Part shown: positions 25,703-38,700 of the stretch, in pieces
Layout: every line of letters starts with the position of its first letter
Numbering within the stretch: position 1 is the first letter of the stretch
Assembly: GCA_035236585.1 (NCBI GenBank)
Contig: CP141135.1
Location: 60,480,190-60,544,189 of the forward strand
From: Warburgia ugandensis
Taxonomy: Eukaryota; Streptophyta; Magnoliopsida; Canellales; Canellaceae
Direction: 5' to 3'
DNA length: 64,000 bases
Position numbers and translations under genes: made by a program
Notes under the pieces: model-generated
The model's database searches: none
Told to the model about the DNA's origin: nothing
Seen by the model: the letters and a program-made list of their open reading frames with translations, nothing else

Positions 25703-25705
25703 TCA

Positions 25706-26475
25706 GTTTCTTTTTGCATTATTAATCATGTTGATCAGGGGAATGTCTGGTTTTTTTCTACCATGTGGATTTATATGGTGGTGAGTGGTTTGTACTTTTA
25801 TAATCTCCATTCAGTGCAAATTTTATCATTCTCAAAAAGCAAATGTCTAGTGCAGTTGGTAGCACACAACCGATGTGCCCAAAGAAAAAAAAAAGAAAAA
25901 GAAAAAACTTCATGCTGGTCATTTTCTCAACTAGCAAAACATTGAACAACTTTTCTTTCCTTGAGGCAAATCCCAACAAACCTAATGTATTGTGAGGAAT
26001 AGTTTTTTTAATATAAATATATGCCCTACAAAGTTAATTATATGATATTTGTGATGAAATGATTTGAATAAATATAATATTTTGTAATCATGGTATGCCA
26101 ATTATACATCAAAGATAAACTTTATAAGATTCTTTGTAATTTAAAAATATACATTTCAATCATGGGATGACCCCAGGAAACTTAGGCAATATAGTATGAA
26201 TTTCATAAAATGATGGTTCAGAACCATGAGAATGTGAAATGAAATTTCGGTTCTATATAAACCTAAAATAGTCCTCAAGGAAGAATAGAAATGGAAAACC
26301 TATTTCTAGAATACTTTTCAAATGAAATGTTTCCATAATATGGAGATGATCAATTATCTCTCACCTTGAATATATAAAAAATATGTGGAAGTGTTTAACA
26401 TATAAGACATAACCTCAATTATCTAAAATACTTAATATTATTAGACATACATACATACATACATACATACATACA

Positions 26476-26506
<31 letters not shown>

Positions 26507-28370
26507 TATCTTTAGACTTGAGGAATCTATATTTCTTATGAGATACAATATTTGTCTTAGGTGTATTATATGATGAGATCTAATTAAAGTTGATTATAGA
26601 TATGCTAGACATTTATAAACTCAAGAAGGATACAAGAACCAACATGAGACCCAAACTCTTATATAGAGTAACATGTTTATTGTGGGCCATCTTATAAATG
26701 AACATGGCAAAACCCAATACCTTGATGATCTTTGATAATTTTTTTTTTTTTTTTTTTAGCAAATTGATTTGCTACATACATGTATTTAAAACAAGATATA
26801 TTTTCAAAAGGTGTTTTGAGAGAGATTTAAGTTCACTAAGACAAGTGCCACTGTACTTGAATATACAAAGATGACATGCCTAGAGCTAAGTGGGTCCACA
26901 TGCCCTTTGTTGATATTAGAAATGAATATAGGTGAGTGAGAGGGTACAATCGTAACTACTTACAAGGGTAACATGATAATTCCACAAAGTATACCTTTGT
27001 GGTTTGATCTTCTAATGGGGCCACATGAAGATATCAATGGGTGGATATACTAGATGCCGTGTCATTTAATCTAAATGAGAAAAAATGTCCCTGTGAGATT
27101 TAGAAGTGTTTATATCACATTAAAAAAGAGTTTCCTAATTAGAAAGCTTAGAGAAGATTTAACTTTGCAAATATCCTAGGAGATCAAACCAAACAAGCTA
27201 GTTGGAGTCATGAATAGATTAAGAGTTGTCTTGAAGTGGGGGATCTCATCCATATATATTTGATATGGTAGAGGGGGAGAGAGTAGATGCATAAGCAAGA
27301 AAGAAAAAAACTCCTCATTGAGTGTTCCCCAAATTTTTGAGTTTTTAGTTTCTCTTCCTCTCTTCTAGTTCTTAAGGTTGAAACTTGGAGTCATTTCTAG
27401 GGGAAGAAAAGATCAAGTAGGGAGTTGTTGATCTCAGCTAGTGGTGGACTAAATAGAAGATTTGTGATTTTGGTCCTAATAAGATATGTACCTTTATATT
27501 GATTCTAGTTTTAAAAATTTAATTCACATAACTCAAGGATGACCAAAATTAAGTTTAAGTTATTGATCTAAATTGAGAAAAGTTCTCAATCTTCACCAAG
27601 TTTGTCAACCTTTTTTGTCTGCAGAAATACTAGAGGCATCCCAAGGTTTAAATTCAACTTGCAAAGACACAAAATTTTAAATGCTGGAATCATCCTATCA
27701 TCTTATTTTTTGTTGTTTACACAATATACATAATTGCAATAAGCAATCAAATTAATGGATCAGATCATTCAAAATGTGTAGAACTTTAAGTGAAGAGTCT
27801 TATTGGGTAATCATATTCCAATAGGCCCCACAAATGATTATTGTCCTATGTAAGAGAGAGCGGGGTGGGGCGATTTATTGGAATGAGAAGTATTTGTTCT
27901 CTTGCACTTGTCTCTTATGTTCATGGCTTTTTTCTTTTCTTACAAGCAAAGAATTACAAAGCAAATCACTCACACACCCACTCATGCACACTAACACTCT
28001 TAAATCTAATCCCAGGCTAGAGTAGAGAGTGGCTATTCAAACTAATCCTTGATCGAAGAGGAAAGTGGCAACTTATGCGACCAAGCATATTTCAAGGGAG
28101 ACATTTGTTAGTTCTTAACTCGTTTCTTTGCAATTTGCAAGTGCTAAACCTTCGGTGTTCTTTCCGTATTGTACTGTGCTAAATAGATTGTACTTTACAT
28201 TTTTGGGTAGTTTCTTGTGTTACTAAGCATTATTTGCATATACTTCTACTTTAAACTTGTGCAAAAGGTCAGCCATGGCCCAAAGTGGACGAACAACCCC
28301 AGCCTTAGTGCCTCATCAAGCAAACCCATTTGTGTATTATATACTTAGTCGTAATTGCTAAAAAAAATGG
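25706..28370. other. Intergenic AT-rich stretch, no gene recognised
   Basis: It holds an A-rich tract near 25888, a TACA microsatellite at 26445 and a T17 tract near 26740. Short open frames give no recognisable product. The sequence reads like old non-coding transposon remains, but no element ends were found. Confidence 0.5.
26445..26506. repeat. (TACA)n microsatellite
   Basis: About 15 uninterrupted ACAT/TACA units. Confidence 0.98.
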
Positions 28371-28551
28371 TCAACCCGGTGCACAAAACTTCCTACTTGT
28401 TTTCATGATGCAGTCTTTGCCTTGCATTTTTGCAAGAGGCTGCTTCCTGATGCAACCCTTACCTTGTATTTTTCAAGAGGGTATTTCCACACCTCTAACC
28501 TATGATCTCCTAAGGTAAATAACAACACCTTTATCATTGCACCAAGGCTGA
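28371..28551 (-). mobile_element. tRNA-derived SINE with internal duplication
   Basis: Read on the minus strand it carries a TTGGTGCAATG A-box-like word near 28544, then the GGAAATACCCTC region and the family's CTCTTGCAAAAATGCAAGG block. The GCAAGAGGC to CTTGCAT module occurs twice (28417-28440 and 28459-28480). Internal dimerisation of the same kind is seen in the plus-strand copy at 22621. Confidence 0.75.
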
Positions 28552-29737
28552 ATAGTTAGTCATGTCATGCACACAGGTATCATTTGTCGTATATTTAACA
28601 AAGTTTGGACCCATCTGACAATTCTACGCCCAAGTAGGAGGGCCCAATGGTTAAAATTCATTAACAACTTAACGGCTTAGAATCACTATCCCCATAACGT
28701 CTCTAACAGGATGAGTGGTTGGATCATTCAACAGAAATTGACCCCACCTCTATCTTTGCCTGCTCATATTTTCCACGTACTGTATGTGCAATGCACACGT
28801 GTTTCCTTATAAAGCTGGCAAAAGTATGAATAGGCCCCACCCTTTTTCACTCACGATCACGACCATCTATTCTGCAGGCATGTGATCATGATCCAAAGTA
28901 GCACCTATCTAATCTGATTATTATAAGCCATTGTGGCATTTAAACCAATGGCTAGAATGTGAGAAAGCAACACCTCAACTGCCTCGGAACCTTTTCAGAG
29001 TTCGGATGGAGGAGTATATTGGAATGATCGGAGGCTTACAATCATCCAACGGTGTGGAACTGTTTTAATATGACAGTGGGGCCAACTTTGCTTTTGGAGA
29101 ACACAACAGCTGACAATACCTTTTGAGAATCATGGAATCCCTGCCCTCAATCTGCATCAAACAGTAGATAGAGGTATAGAGGGCGGTGGGGTGGCAGTAT
29201 TAAATTTCCAAATAAGTTATATAAATATTAATGTAAAATATCCGGACAGACGATGATACACCGAATCCAACGGCCTAACCCGCACGTCTGTGTCTGTTCT
29301 GCTCTGTTCTTCCATTCCGAAAAGGCCCGACACAGCAAACGAGGAAGATTCTGCTTATTCTGACAGAGAGAGAAGTGAGAGCATATACGCCATAATTCTC
29401 ACTGCCAATTCCGTATAAATCCCTGCCACGACATCATCCCTTTCCTCCAACTACTGCCCGCCGGGCCAACTGCTGAGCTGTCACCCACACTATACTCTCT
29501 CTCTCTCTCTAACCCGTTCTCTCCTCTCCCCAAGCCACCCTCTTTATCTCTACGTAACTCTCTCTCTCTAACACCCCACTCTCTCTCTAGTCTAGACACA
29601 TAAAATCCAAACAAGCAGCCAGAATACAGCTTCCCCTCTTCTTCCTCTTATTCTTTCTCTGCACAAATCAGTCAAAACAGGGAATCAGAGCACGCCTTCC
29701 TCCTCTTCTCTAACACTCTTGGTGTTTGTCATCCACC
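28552..29737 (+). promoter_or_regulatory. Upstream region, promoter and 5' leader of the MAPKKK gene
   Basis: Two TATA-like words lie upstream of the ATG: TTATATAAATATTA at 29217 and CCGTATAAATCC at 29411. Pyrimidine-rich CT repeats at about 29494-29590 and 29630-29720 are typical of a plant 5' leader. A G-box core CACGTG sits at 28796-28801. The start site cannot be fixed without transcript data, and no upstream gene is seen here. Confidence 0.5.
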
Positions 29738-32700
29738 ATGCCTGCTTGGTGGGGAAAAAATTCGAATTCAAATAGAAAGAAGGAAGAACATCAAGCCGTT
29801 CCCATTAGAGATAAGAAGGGAAAGGAGAAAACCCGAAGTTTCGATGAAGTTTTCGCTTTGGGACATCCACTTCCGAGACCAACAGTTCATTCTGTTTTTG
29901 CTTTGGGACAGGATCATGGAACGGTTTCTGGGTCAGTTTCTAGTGTTAGCTCTTCTGGGTCTTCGGATGACCCGCCGGATCTCGGATTCGTCGGTCATTA
30001 CAGGTACTGATAGGTTTAATCCTTTCGATTCCTATTTAGGTTTCTCCTAATTTTACATAATTCTATTGATTTATTTATTTTATGATTACCATGTTGTTTG
30101 TATAGATAATTGCATTTATGTGATGGATTGGTTTTTTGGGATGTTGGCTCTTGAGTTCTGTTGTTTCTCATATTTGATTGCTGGTATTTCTGGCTTCTAC
30201 ATGAGGATTGATTGGTAGTATGTGGGTAGGTTTTTGTTGTTTATCACTATGATTGTATTTGACGATTATTTTGGAAGTTGGGAAGTTATTTTTTGTTTGA
30301 CTTTGGGGTCTCTGGGTTTAATCTATTTTTTCTTTTGTCGGTTGATTTTAGAGTGGCCCATAATTTTTGGCTATATTGAGTATATTCCTGTAGATTTTGT
30401 ATCATTCCTTATTGTAAGTTCTTGTTATTGGAGAAATATATGAGGATACTGGATAGTTTCGCTTTTCCTATTTGTTAATTTAGGAATTTTAGATGAAGGT
30501 GGGTATATATGTTAGCTTGATTCTGTCATTTCATTACAAGTGTATTTAGTCTTGAAAACTGCATTGGCCTATAGTAGCTTTGAATTTCTTCTGCGTGTGA
30601 ATCTGGATTCAGATGACGTTTTCATTGATTTTAGCTGTGTCTATATGTTCCACAACAGTGTCTGAGTTAGTGCTTTTGTTCAGTTGGCCCCCTCTTAGGA
30701 TTCTTATAGTTATGTTAGTTCCTCTATATATTCTGGATTGGTTTGCTAAGATTCTGATGCTATATTATTATTTCGAAATCTTAGGTTATATGATCTATGA
30801 ATTGGCAATCATGTTGTGGGTTTGTTCTGCAGTTTTAATTTTCTTTACGTACTGGTAAAAATTAGGTATTCAGACCCTTCGAGCATGGCTAGAGGTAGGT
30901 GTAACATTCCGGATTCCCAGAGACACCTTGCAGAGAACAGGCATCATTACTCAAGTACTCCAACTTCAGAGTATCCGAGGCATACAGATTTATCTTCTTC
31001 TCCGAGAAGTGAAATTCACTTACATGGTTCAGTTACTCCTCCTAGGGGCAATGCCTATGCTACTCTCAGATCTATGGAGCATACTTTCAACACAAGATCA
31101 AGAAGTCCAGGACCAGGGTCAAGAGGACATAGTCTTCTGTCATCACCTCTGCATCCACGAGCATCTGGTTTTAGTACAGAGTCTTCAATGGAAAAGCAAG
31201 AAGACGTGAAGGGTTCAGACCATCCGCTCCCACTTCCTCCTGGTTCTCCTAATTCTTCTTCTCCACGTGCCTTGAGAAATACTGGGGTGAATGATGGTGT
31301 TCACTGCTTACGCTCAAGATGGAAGAAGGGGAAGCTTTTAGGAAGAGGAACATTTGGCCATGTGTATGTTGGATTTAACAGGTACTCAGAACTCATATTG
31401 GGCTGACTTCCTCACTTTTCTCTTTTTGGTTTTCAAATGCTCTAGCAATTTTATTGTATTCAGAGTTATTAGAATCTTCTTAATCTGTAGTTGGTATATT
31501 ATATACATGATATCAGTAAACATGGGCCTACTTGTTCCATGAAAACCATTTAATTGTCGAGCTTTTGTATGTATGGATCATTGACCAAAGTACTCACATG
31601 TCAGATTCTGCCTTTGACTTGTGGAAGGTTTACTGAATGTGGGCTGTTGCCTTCTTATTTTCTCCATCCATTTACTGGCCACAAACTGGAGGCTATAAAT
31701 TCATCAAAGGGTCCAGATTTTGTTGATGCCTCATCTGTAGCATGCATGGGAGATAAAGTCTGGATTATTGAATAAGTCAACCACTTCTACCCACTCATTT
31801 CTTCTGTAGAATATAGTGTCATTTGACACTCCCATTAATATAAAGGAAAATGCCACAAAATGTAAAAGAAAGAAATCCTGGTGTTAAGGCTTAAAAGGCG
31901 TGTGAATTAGATCCCACAGTTATATGCTCAGCATTGATGAGCATTAAGTCTTGAACTGGTGGATCCCTAAAAGAGGGCAGCCCCGGTGCACAAAGCTCCC
32001 GCCTATGCGGGGTCCGGGGAAGGGGCGGGCCACAATGGATCCCTCTAGTTCCATTTTTCTTTCTTGTATATATGATATAAGAATTATGTTCCTTATGAAC
32101 ATACAAAATTTCTGGAAGCTCATTTTCATGTTTTATTTGCAATTCATCAGTGATAGCGGGCAAATGTGTGCAATAAAGGAAGTCAGAGTCATTTCTGATG
32201 ATCGCAATTCAGAAGAATGTCTCAGGCAGCTCAATCAGGTCTGCCACCATTTTGTTGCATAAATATAAACAATTTATATGAGCACTTTGGGTCTTCACAT
32301 GCATGGTGCACTTTGCTATGTGACAGGAAATTTTTTTGCTTAGTCATCTTGCACATCCAAACATAGTCCTGTACTACGGCAGTGAACTGGTGAGAACTAA
32401 GCTATCATCTATTTCTCAATTGAAAGGTTGTTTCTCTTTCATTAAAACTTAGAAGGTTCATAAACTATTAACTAGTCTTCATAATGTACTTATCTTCTGC
32501 TTAGTACAGAACTTCTTGCACAACTATTTGCTTTATTCAGTCATATGGAGCTGGATGGGTAATTTCTTGAAGCACTTTTTGAATTTTCCTGCTTCTTTTC
32601 TGGAGAAAATGATATTTCATTTGAGTATAGTGAGTGCAATTTGCCTGACGTTTTCTCTACTTCTATGCCATTCATATGTGTGGGCACTTGAAAGTATATT

Positions 32701-35700
32701 CAATCACCTTTTCCAGTTAAGAAGTTGTGGAACTTACCTTCTAATACAAGTGTACCAAGAAGAGAAAGATCAAGACTCAGTGTTAGAAGGCAATATCAAT
32801 TAGTGGTCTTCATGTAAGCTTGTTTTTCATGGTTTGGGCTCTGGAAAGTACTTCACAATCAATTTTTCCAGTTGAGGGGTTTTGGGTGTTAGTAGCCCCG
32901 GTGCACAAAGCTCCCGCCTATGCAGGGTCCAGGGAAGGGGCGGGCCACAATGGCCTAAAGTAGGCAGCCTTACCTTGCATTTTTGCAAGAGGCTGATTCC
33001 AGTTGAGGGGTTTTGGGTGTTACCATCTACCAAAAGACTCAATGTGATAAGACAATGGCAATTAACAGCCGTCATAAGCTGGTTTCTAATAGTTTGTTGG
33101 TTCATGTTCTGGTGTTGCATTTGTGATGTTTCCAGCTTACTCTGTTTCTACTGAAATTGACATTTTTTGGAAGATTTTATTGAAGCATGAGTATTTCCAG
33201 AAATTTTCATACATGAAGAGTCAGTGGAGAGGTTTTCTCTGGAACAACAAGATTGAGTCTTTTTTTTTTTTTTTGGTCTTTTCAACCACTTTTAGAAGGA
33301 AAAGGAAGTTATGGGGCAGGGAGGGTGTGCAAAACCAGGAGATTGCTACAATTTGAGATATGCTGTCAAGTCCTGGCCCCTTGTTAAAAGCATCACTTGC
33401 TTGCCTATCAGTTCAAATCTGGACTATCCTGACAACCAGCTTACATTTACATTGACTATCTGGAAACAAGCTCAAAGGAAACAAGGAAGATTGGATCTGC
33501 TTCATGGTTTGGAATCTGCTTTGGCATTTGACATAGAAAGATTGGCAAGTACGAATAGCATGGCATCAGTTTAGTAGAGCCCAAAACACCCAAAGGTCAA
33601 GCCCCGATGCAGAAAGCTCCTGCCTATGTGGGGTCCGGGGAAGGGGCGGACTACAAGGGCCTATAGTAGGCAGCCTTACCTTGTATTTTTGCAAGAGGCT
33701 GTTTCCACGCCTTGAACCAGTGACCTCAAGGTCACACGACTACAACTTTTACGGTTGCGCCAAGGCTCCCCTTCAACCCAAAACACACAAAAAGCAGGAA
33801 ATAATCTATGCTGAATAGGAGCTTTGACCTAATAGACACCGTGGGATCATTCCATAACATATTTTACTATAAAGGCAGGCCAACAAACAGTGTGGACTTC
33901 CTCCACATCACAGTGGCAATATTTGACAAGTTCCTGGACCCAAGAAAGGACTGTAGTAATCCCTCCAAATTCATGATTAAATTTCATTGTCAACTAACCT
34001 TTCAAATCTGGTTTCGTACGTCAAATTACCTAACCTGTCCACTCAGAATAAAGGAAGTTTGTCTATATCTTTAAAAAAAAGGGAAGTTTGTCCATGCAGT
34101 AAATGATGAAGTTCCAAGTCTCTGATGTATGAATAAATATGCAAATCCATACTCGGAGTGATTCTGACCGTTCTGATTACAGGCTGAAGGGACACTCTCT
34201 GTTTATCTAGAGTATGTCTCTGGGGGTTCTATACATAAATTGCTTCGGGAGTATGGCCCTTTCAAAGAACCTGTAATTCAGAATTATACGAGACAGATTC
34301 TTTATGGGCTTGCTTACTTACATGGGAGGAATACTGTGCACAGGTACTGTGTTGACCTTTTTTTTGATGCACACCTGTGTCAACTGATATGTTTATCTGA
34401 TATTACTTTCTTTTTTATTCTAAGAAATTGAAGATTTGGTTGGCAGGGACATTAAAGGGGCTAATATACTTGTAGATCCCAATGGTGAAATCAAGCTAGC
34501 AGACTTTGGCATGGCTAAACATGTACGTATCTTGTTAATTTTATGGAGCTGTTTCATTAGTGGAAATGTTAAAGAAATGTCAGTCTACTCTCAATTTCTT
34601 TTGAAGTTGTTAGGTGTAGCCTAGCTTGACACAGCCAGTGCATATTGTTATAAGTTCACTCATGATCATACAAGACCTTTTGGGATTTATTGGGTAATAA
34701 ATGATTCAGCTGATATTTATATTTGCTTAATGAATTTTACTGGGCTATTAGCTTGTATGCCTTCTTGTCACATAGGCTGTTTTTTGTGGAGGTCTTATCA
34801 AGTACAATTTAGATGAAATCAAATGTCTTTAATTTTTATTTGAATGAAACAGTTGAAAAATACTAACTCCTTACTGGTTCATATGCACATAACTGTATGT
34901 GTGCATACATAATAGATGTATATACGCTTCTGGATCATGTTTTTCATGGGAATTTTTCCTGTATATGATGCAACACTAGTAGTGAACTTACAATTTTCAG
35001 AATAAATCAAGTAAATAAGGCAGGCATTGTTGAATAAAGCTCTATATTCTTTTTCAGTTTCCAACACCAAAGATATAAAGTTACAACCTGCAAGCTGTGA
35101 TTGTCAGTTATAAGCTCTTCCATCTGGCTTCAAAAGGTTATATTTATATGGTATGTATAAATGTATGCATATGTAAAGTCCAATGAAAAAGGGTCGATTA
35201 CCAAGCAAGGCACTTTCCTGATCAAAGAAGAAGTACACTTTTTTGGGCCCATGGGCCAATGTGTAAATCCATGCGGATTAACTTGCACACTATTTTCAGC
35301 TGAACTACAATGCTGTGCTCCCCTGTCAAATGGATCTATCACAGGCACGCTATAATTCACCAAAAACCAACGTCCACATTTTCCTAGTAAAATCCTAAAC
35401 AGGCTTCTTGGATGAAGGGTCTACGAATGTTGAATCAAGACAAAAATTAGTGCTGAAGAAATGGATGTCCTATAAACTATTCTAATTAGTAATAATTTCT
35501 TTTTGGCTAAGAGTAGGCTTTTCGTGCTGTTGTGCACATACAGATGCATAAAGGGGCACCCCCCCCCCCCACCCCCCCCCGGTGCACGAAACTCCCACCT
35601 CTGCAGGGTCCGGGGAAGGGGCTGACCACAAGGGCCTATAGTATGCAGCCTTACCTTGTATTGTTACAAGAGGCTGTTTTCATGCCATGAACCTGTGACC

Positions 35701-38700
35701 TCAAGGTCAGACGATGACAACTTTGAAAAGAAAAATTACTTAAGAAATATGAAGTTCTGAAGATATCATAAGGAGGATTGAATAAAAGGATTCAGAAACA
35801 AATAAAATTTATTTCTACCATAGAGGTTAATTTTGAAAGACCCATTTAACTTGTTTGTTTAGGACAGAAATGGAGATATTAGATTTACTGCATGCCATCT
35901 TCCTATATTTATTGAGTTTCTCCCAGAGGTTCCTGTTTAGAGGCAAACATCTATTTCTGGCATGGATGAATGTTGCTACACTTTTTTCATTTTCTTTCTC
36001 CAGACTCCGCTGGAAGTAACAAGATGAAGGTTGTTTTTTAGTAGTTGTAGGCAATTTCATGAGTTCTTTTTTCTTTAACCAGATTACATCATGTTCTTCT
36101 GTGCTGTCTTTCAAAGGAAGCCCTTACTGGATGGCCCCTGAGGTACCAAATTTCAGATGAAAATTTATGTTCTTCTTTTTGGTTTTCATACATGATGTGC
36201 AAAGTAGTTCTTCTGATCAATATGTGTATTGTCTCTATTTAGGTTATAATGAACACCAACGGCTATAACCTGGCTGTGGACATTTGGAGTCTTGGATGTA
36301 CTGTACTTGAGATGGCAACATCAAAACCACCCTGGAGCCAGTATGAAGGGGTATGATCTTTCTCAACTTTCACATAACATTCTGAAGTAAAGCAGATGCT
36401 GTGGATGTGAACAAAAATTGCTTTCAGTTCCCATTTGGTAAAGATTAAGCACCTACATTGAATACAGGGTGTCATACTGATAAATCACTTCAGCTTTGAT
36501 TATTGTCAATGAGGAATTACTGTTGATCACATTTCATAAAAGATGCTGATTCTTCAGAACATGATCTCATTACAGATTGTTGGAGTCTGAAGCATATAGT
36601 GTTGGATTTAACAGGTAGCAGCAATATTTAAAATTGGGAACAGCAAAGATATTCCACATATTCCAGATTATATTTCTGATGATGGAAAAGACTTTCTGAA
36701 GCTGTGCCTGCAACGTGCCCCATCTGCACGTCCCACGGCCATGCAGCTTCTGGAACACCCTTTTGTTCGAGATCAAGCTGCAGCAAAAGTGGCAAAGATC
36801 AATATGACCAAAGACATAATGCAGGCCTCTGCTGATGGAATCCATATGATGGTATTGTTTTCAAGCTGTCTGCTCATTTCTCTTATTTGAAGTGTTGTTT
36901 CACTACTTGAATCTCCATTGCATTTTGTCCTTCCGAAGGGCTTCTTGAAAGTCGCCATTTCATCTTACCATTTTCTTCATGTCTCCTTTTTTACTGTCTT
37001 TTTAAGTTATCCTTCTCGTCAGCTTGTAATTAAAACAAACTTTCGTATTACATGGTTAAAGTAATAAACAATCCAATATGTTCCAGGTAAAATCTTAGTA
37101 AAAGATGACAATTTTGGTATGACTTCTGTCAGCCAATTCCAATCATGCACCCAGTGATTATCATAAACTGTTGATTGTTACTACAGTATTTAATAAATGC
37201 ACGAAGGGAAATTGGATTAAGGTAACATAATGTAATTTCATTGTACTGGAATGTACATTCATCACTCCTCAAATCTGACGTCGCAAAAGAATATTTTCTG
37301 TGTGGAAAGTACTATACTCTGAAGTCAAATGAATGCAAAAATTCAGCAAAAAGAACTATTATCAGAATTTCGAGAAAAGAATCAGCTCAATCTGATCCCA
37401 GGTCTAGTCTAGCCTCGCTAAAGAATTAAGAGAACTTACTGATGTACTAGCATCTCACCATCATCAGATGTAGCACTAAACCACATGAGCATTTAATAAT
37501 CAGAATGCAAGAGACATCTGAGAGCATAACACAGGAAAAAGAAAATTAGGATCAATTCAGAAAGAAATCAGAAACATCCAAATATAGCCAAAATTACCCA
37601 AGCTAGAATAATCTCATAATTGCTTGAAAAAGCAGTTCAATCCAACCAGATTCACTCATCCTGGGAACATGTCACCCAAACATAAGACAACTGCTAGTAG
37701 TATACTAGTATTACTAGCAACTCACCACCGTCAGGTGTAACATTGATCCACATCAGCCTTTGCAGTCTTGTAGTTCAAGAGATGCTTTAGTGCATACCCA
37801 GAGAAATAAAACATTTATTCATTGCATTTCTAAAAGGAAAAATAAAATAAATGAACATTGCTTCGTTACGTCAAGAAAGGGAAGGTCAGAAACTACCAAA
37901 TACACCCAAAACTAGCCTGAATTCAAGGTTTAGTTATAACCACTAATGTTGAACATTGCTTTACAGTCAAAACTCATTTAAACATTTGAGTCTCCTAGCC
38001 ACTTTTTCTCTGGAAATGCATATTGACATGTATCACACTGAGGCGTGTTGATGCACTGGGAACTGGAACTTAAGTTCTGCGCTTCTTGCACATATTATGA
38101 GAAAAGCAGAATTTTGATAATTAAGGTGTCTCCCACGGGATGCATTGAATTTGTTAAGTCTAGTGACTAAAGGAAGAGAAGATGTTTGATGACTAACACC
38201 TGATACACATTCTTTTACACAAATAAAAGGGCAGCCCCAGTGCACAAAGCTCCCGCCTATGCGGGGTCTGGGGAAGGGGCGGGCCACAATGGCCTAAAGT
38301 AGGCAGTCTTACCTTGCATTTTTGCAAGAGGCTGATTCCACGCCTTGAACCCGTGACCTCAAGGTCACATGACGACAACTTTTACCGTTGCGCCAAGGCT
38401 CCCCTTCATTCTTTTACACAAATGACCTACATAAAGAACATATTTGTGTATGACTATAAGGAACCTGATGCAGTGGTAATTGAGACATTCCAAACGGACA
38501 TACAAGTCCATGGAAACAAAGACTTTAGACTATTTTAGTTATTTTCTATTCAAAACCATTTAGTAGTCCTGTTATTCTTTGTTAAATTCTCAACTACAGG
38601 TTATCTTCGAGATTTAGAGTTAATTGCTTTAGGTTTACTTTCTTTTCCTTATTGGAGCTTCTTTAAGAAAAGAGAAATGCTAGTTGCTATTGTTTCTGGA

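Larger units (their letters stand above)
22790..25705 (+). mobile_element. L1-type LINE remnant, 5'-truncated and decayed
   Basis: In-order traces of a plant L1 ORF2 occur across three frames. IQWLKVGDRNAKYY at about 22814 is the region just before the RT. ITLIPK near 23240 and the RT core follow to 23840, then the post-RT segments KFNKKLQGG and GGMRVRDLSAVSKTMLLKWL near 24040-24260, and finally an RNase H domain to 25702. Many stops and frame changes show it is dead. The endonuclease part is absent, as expected from 5' truncation during insertion. An A-rich stretch near 25888 could be a displaced tail. Orientation is the same as both host genes. Confidence 0.85.

Noticed and set aside
28796..28814. 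G-box followed by TATAAAG about 940 bp upstream of the kinase ATG as its core promoter
   Set aside because: It is far from the ATG and better-placed TATA-like words exist at 29217 and 29411. It is kept only as a possible upstream element.
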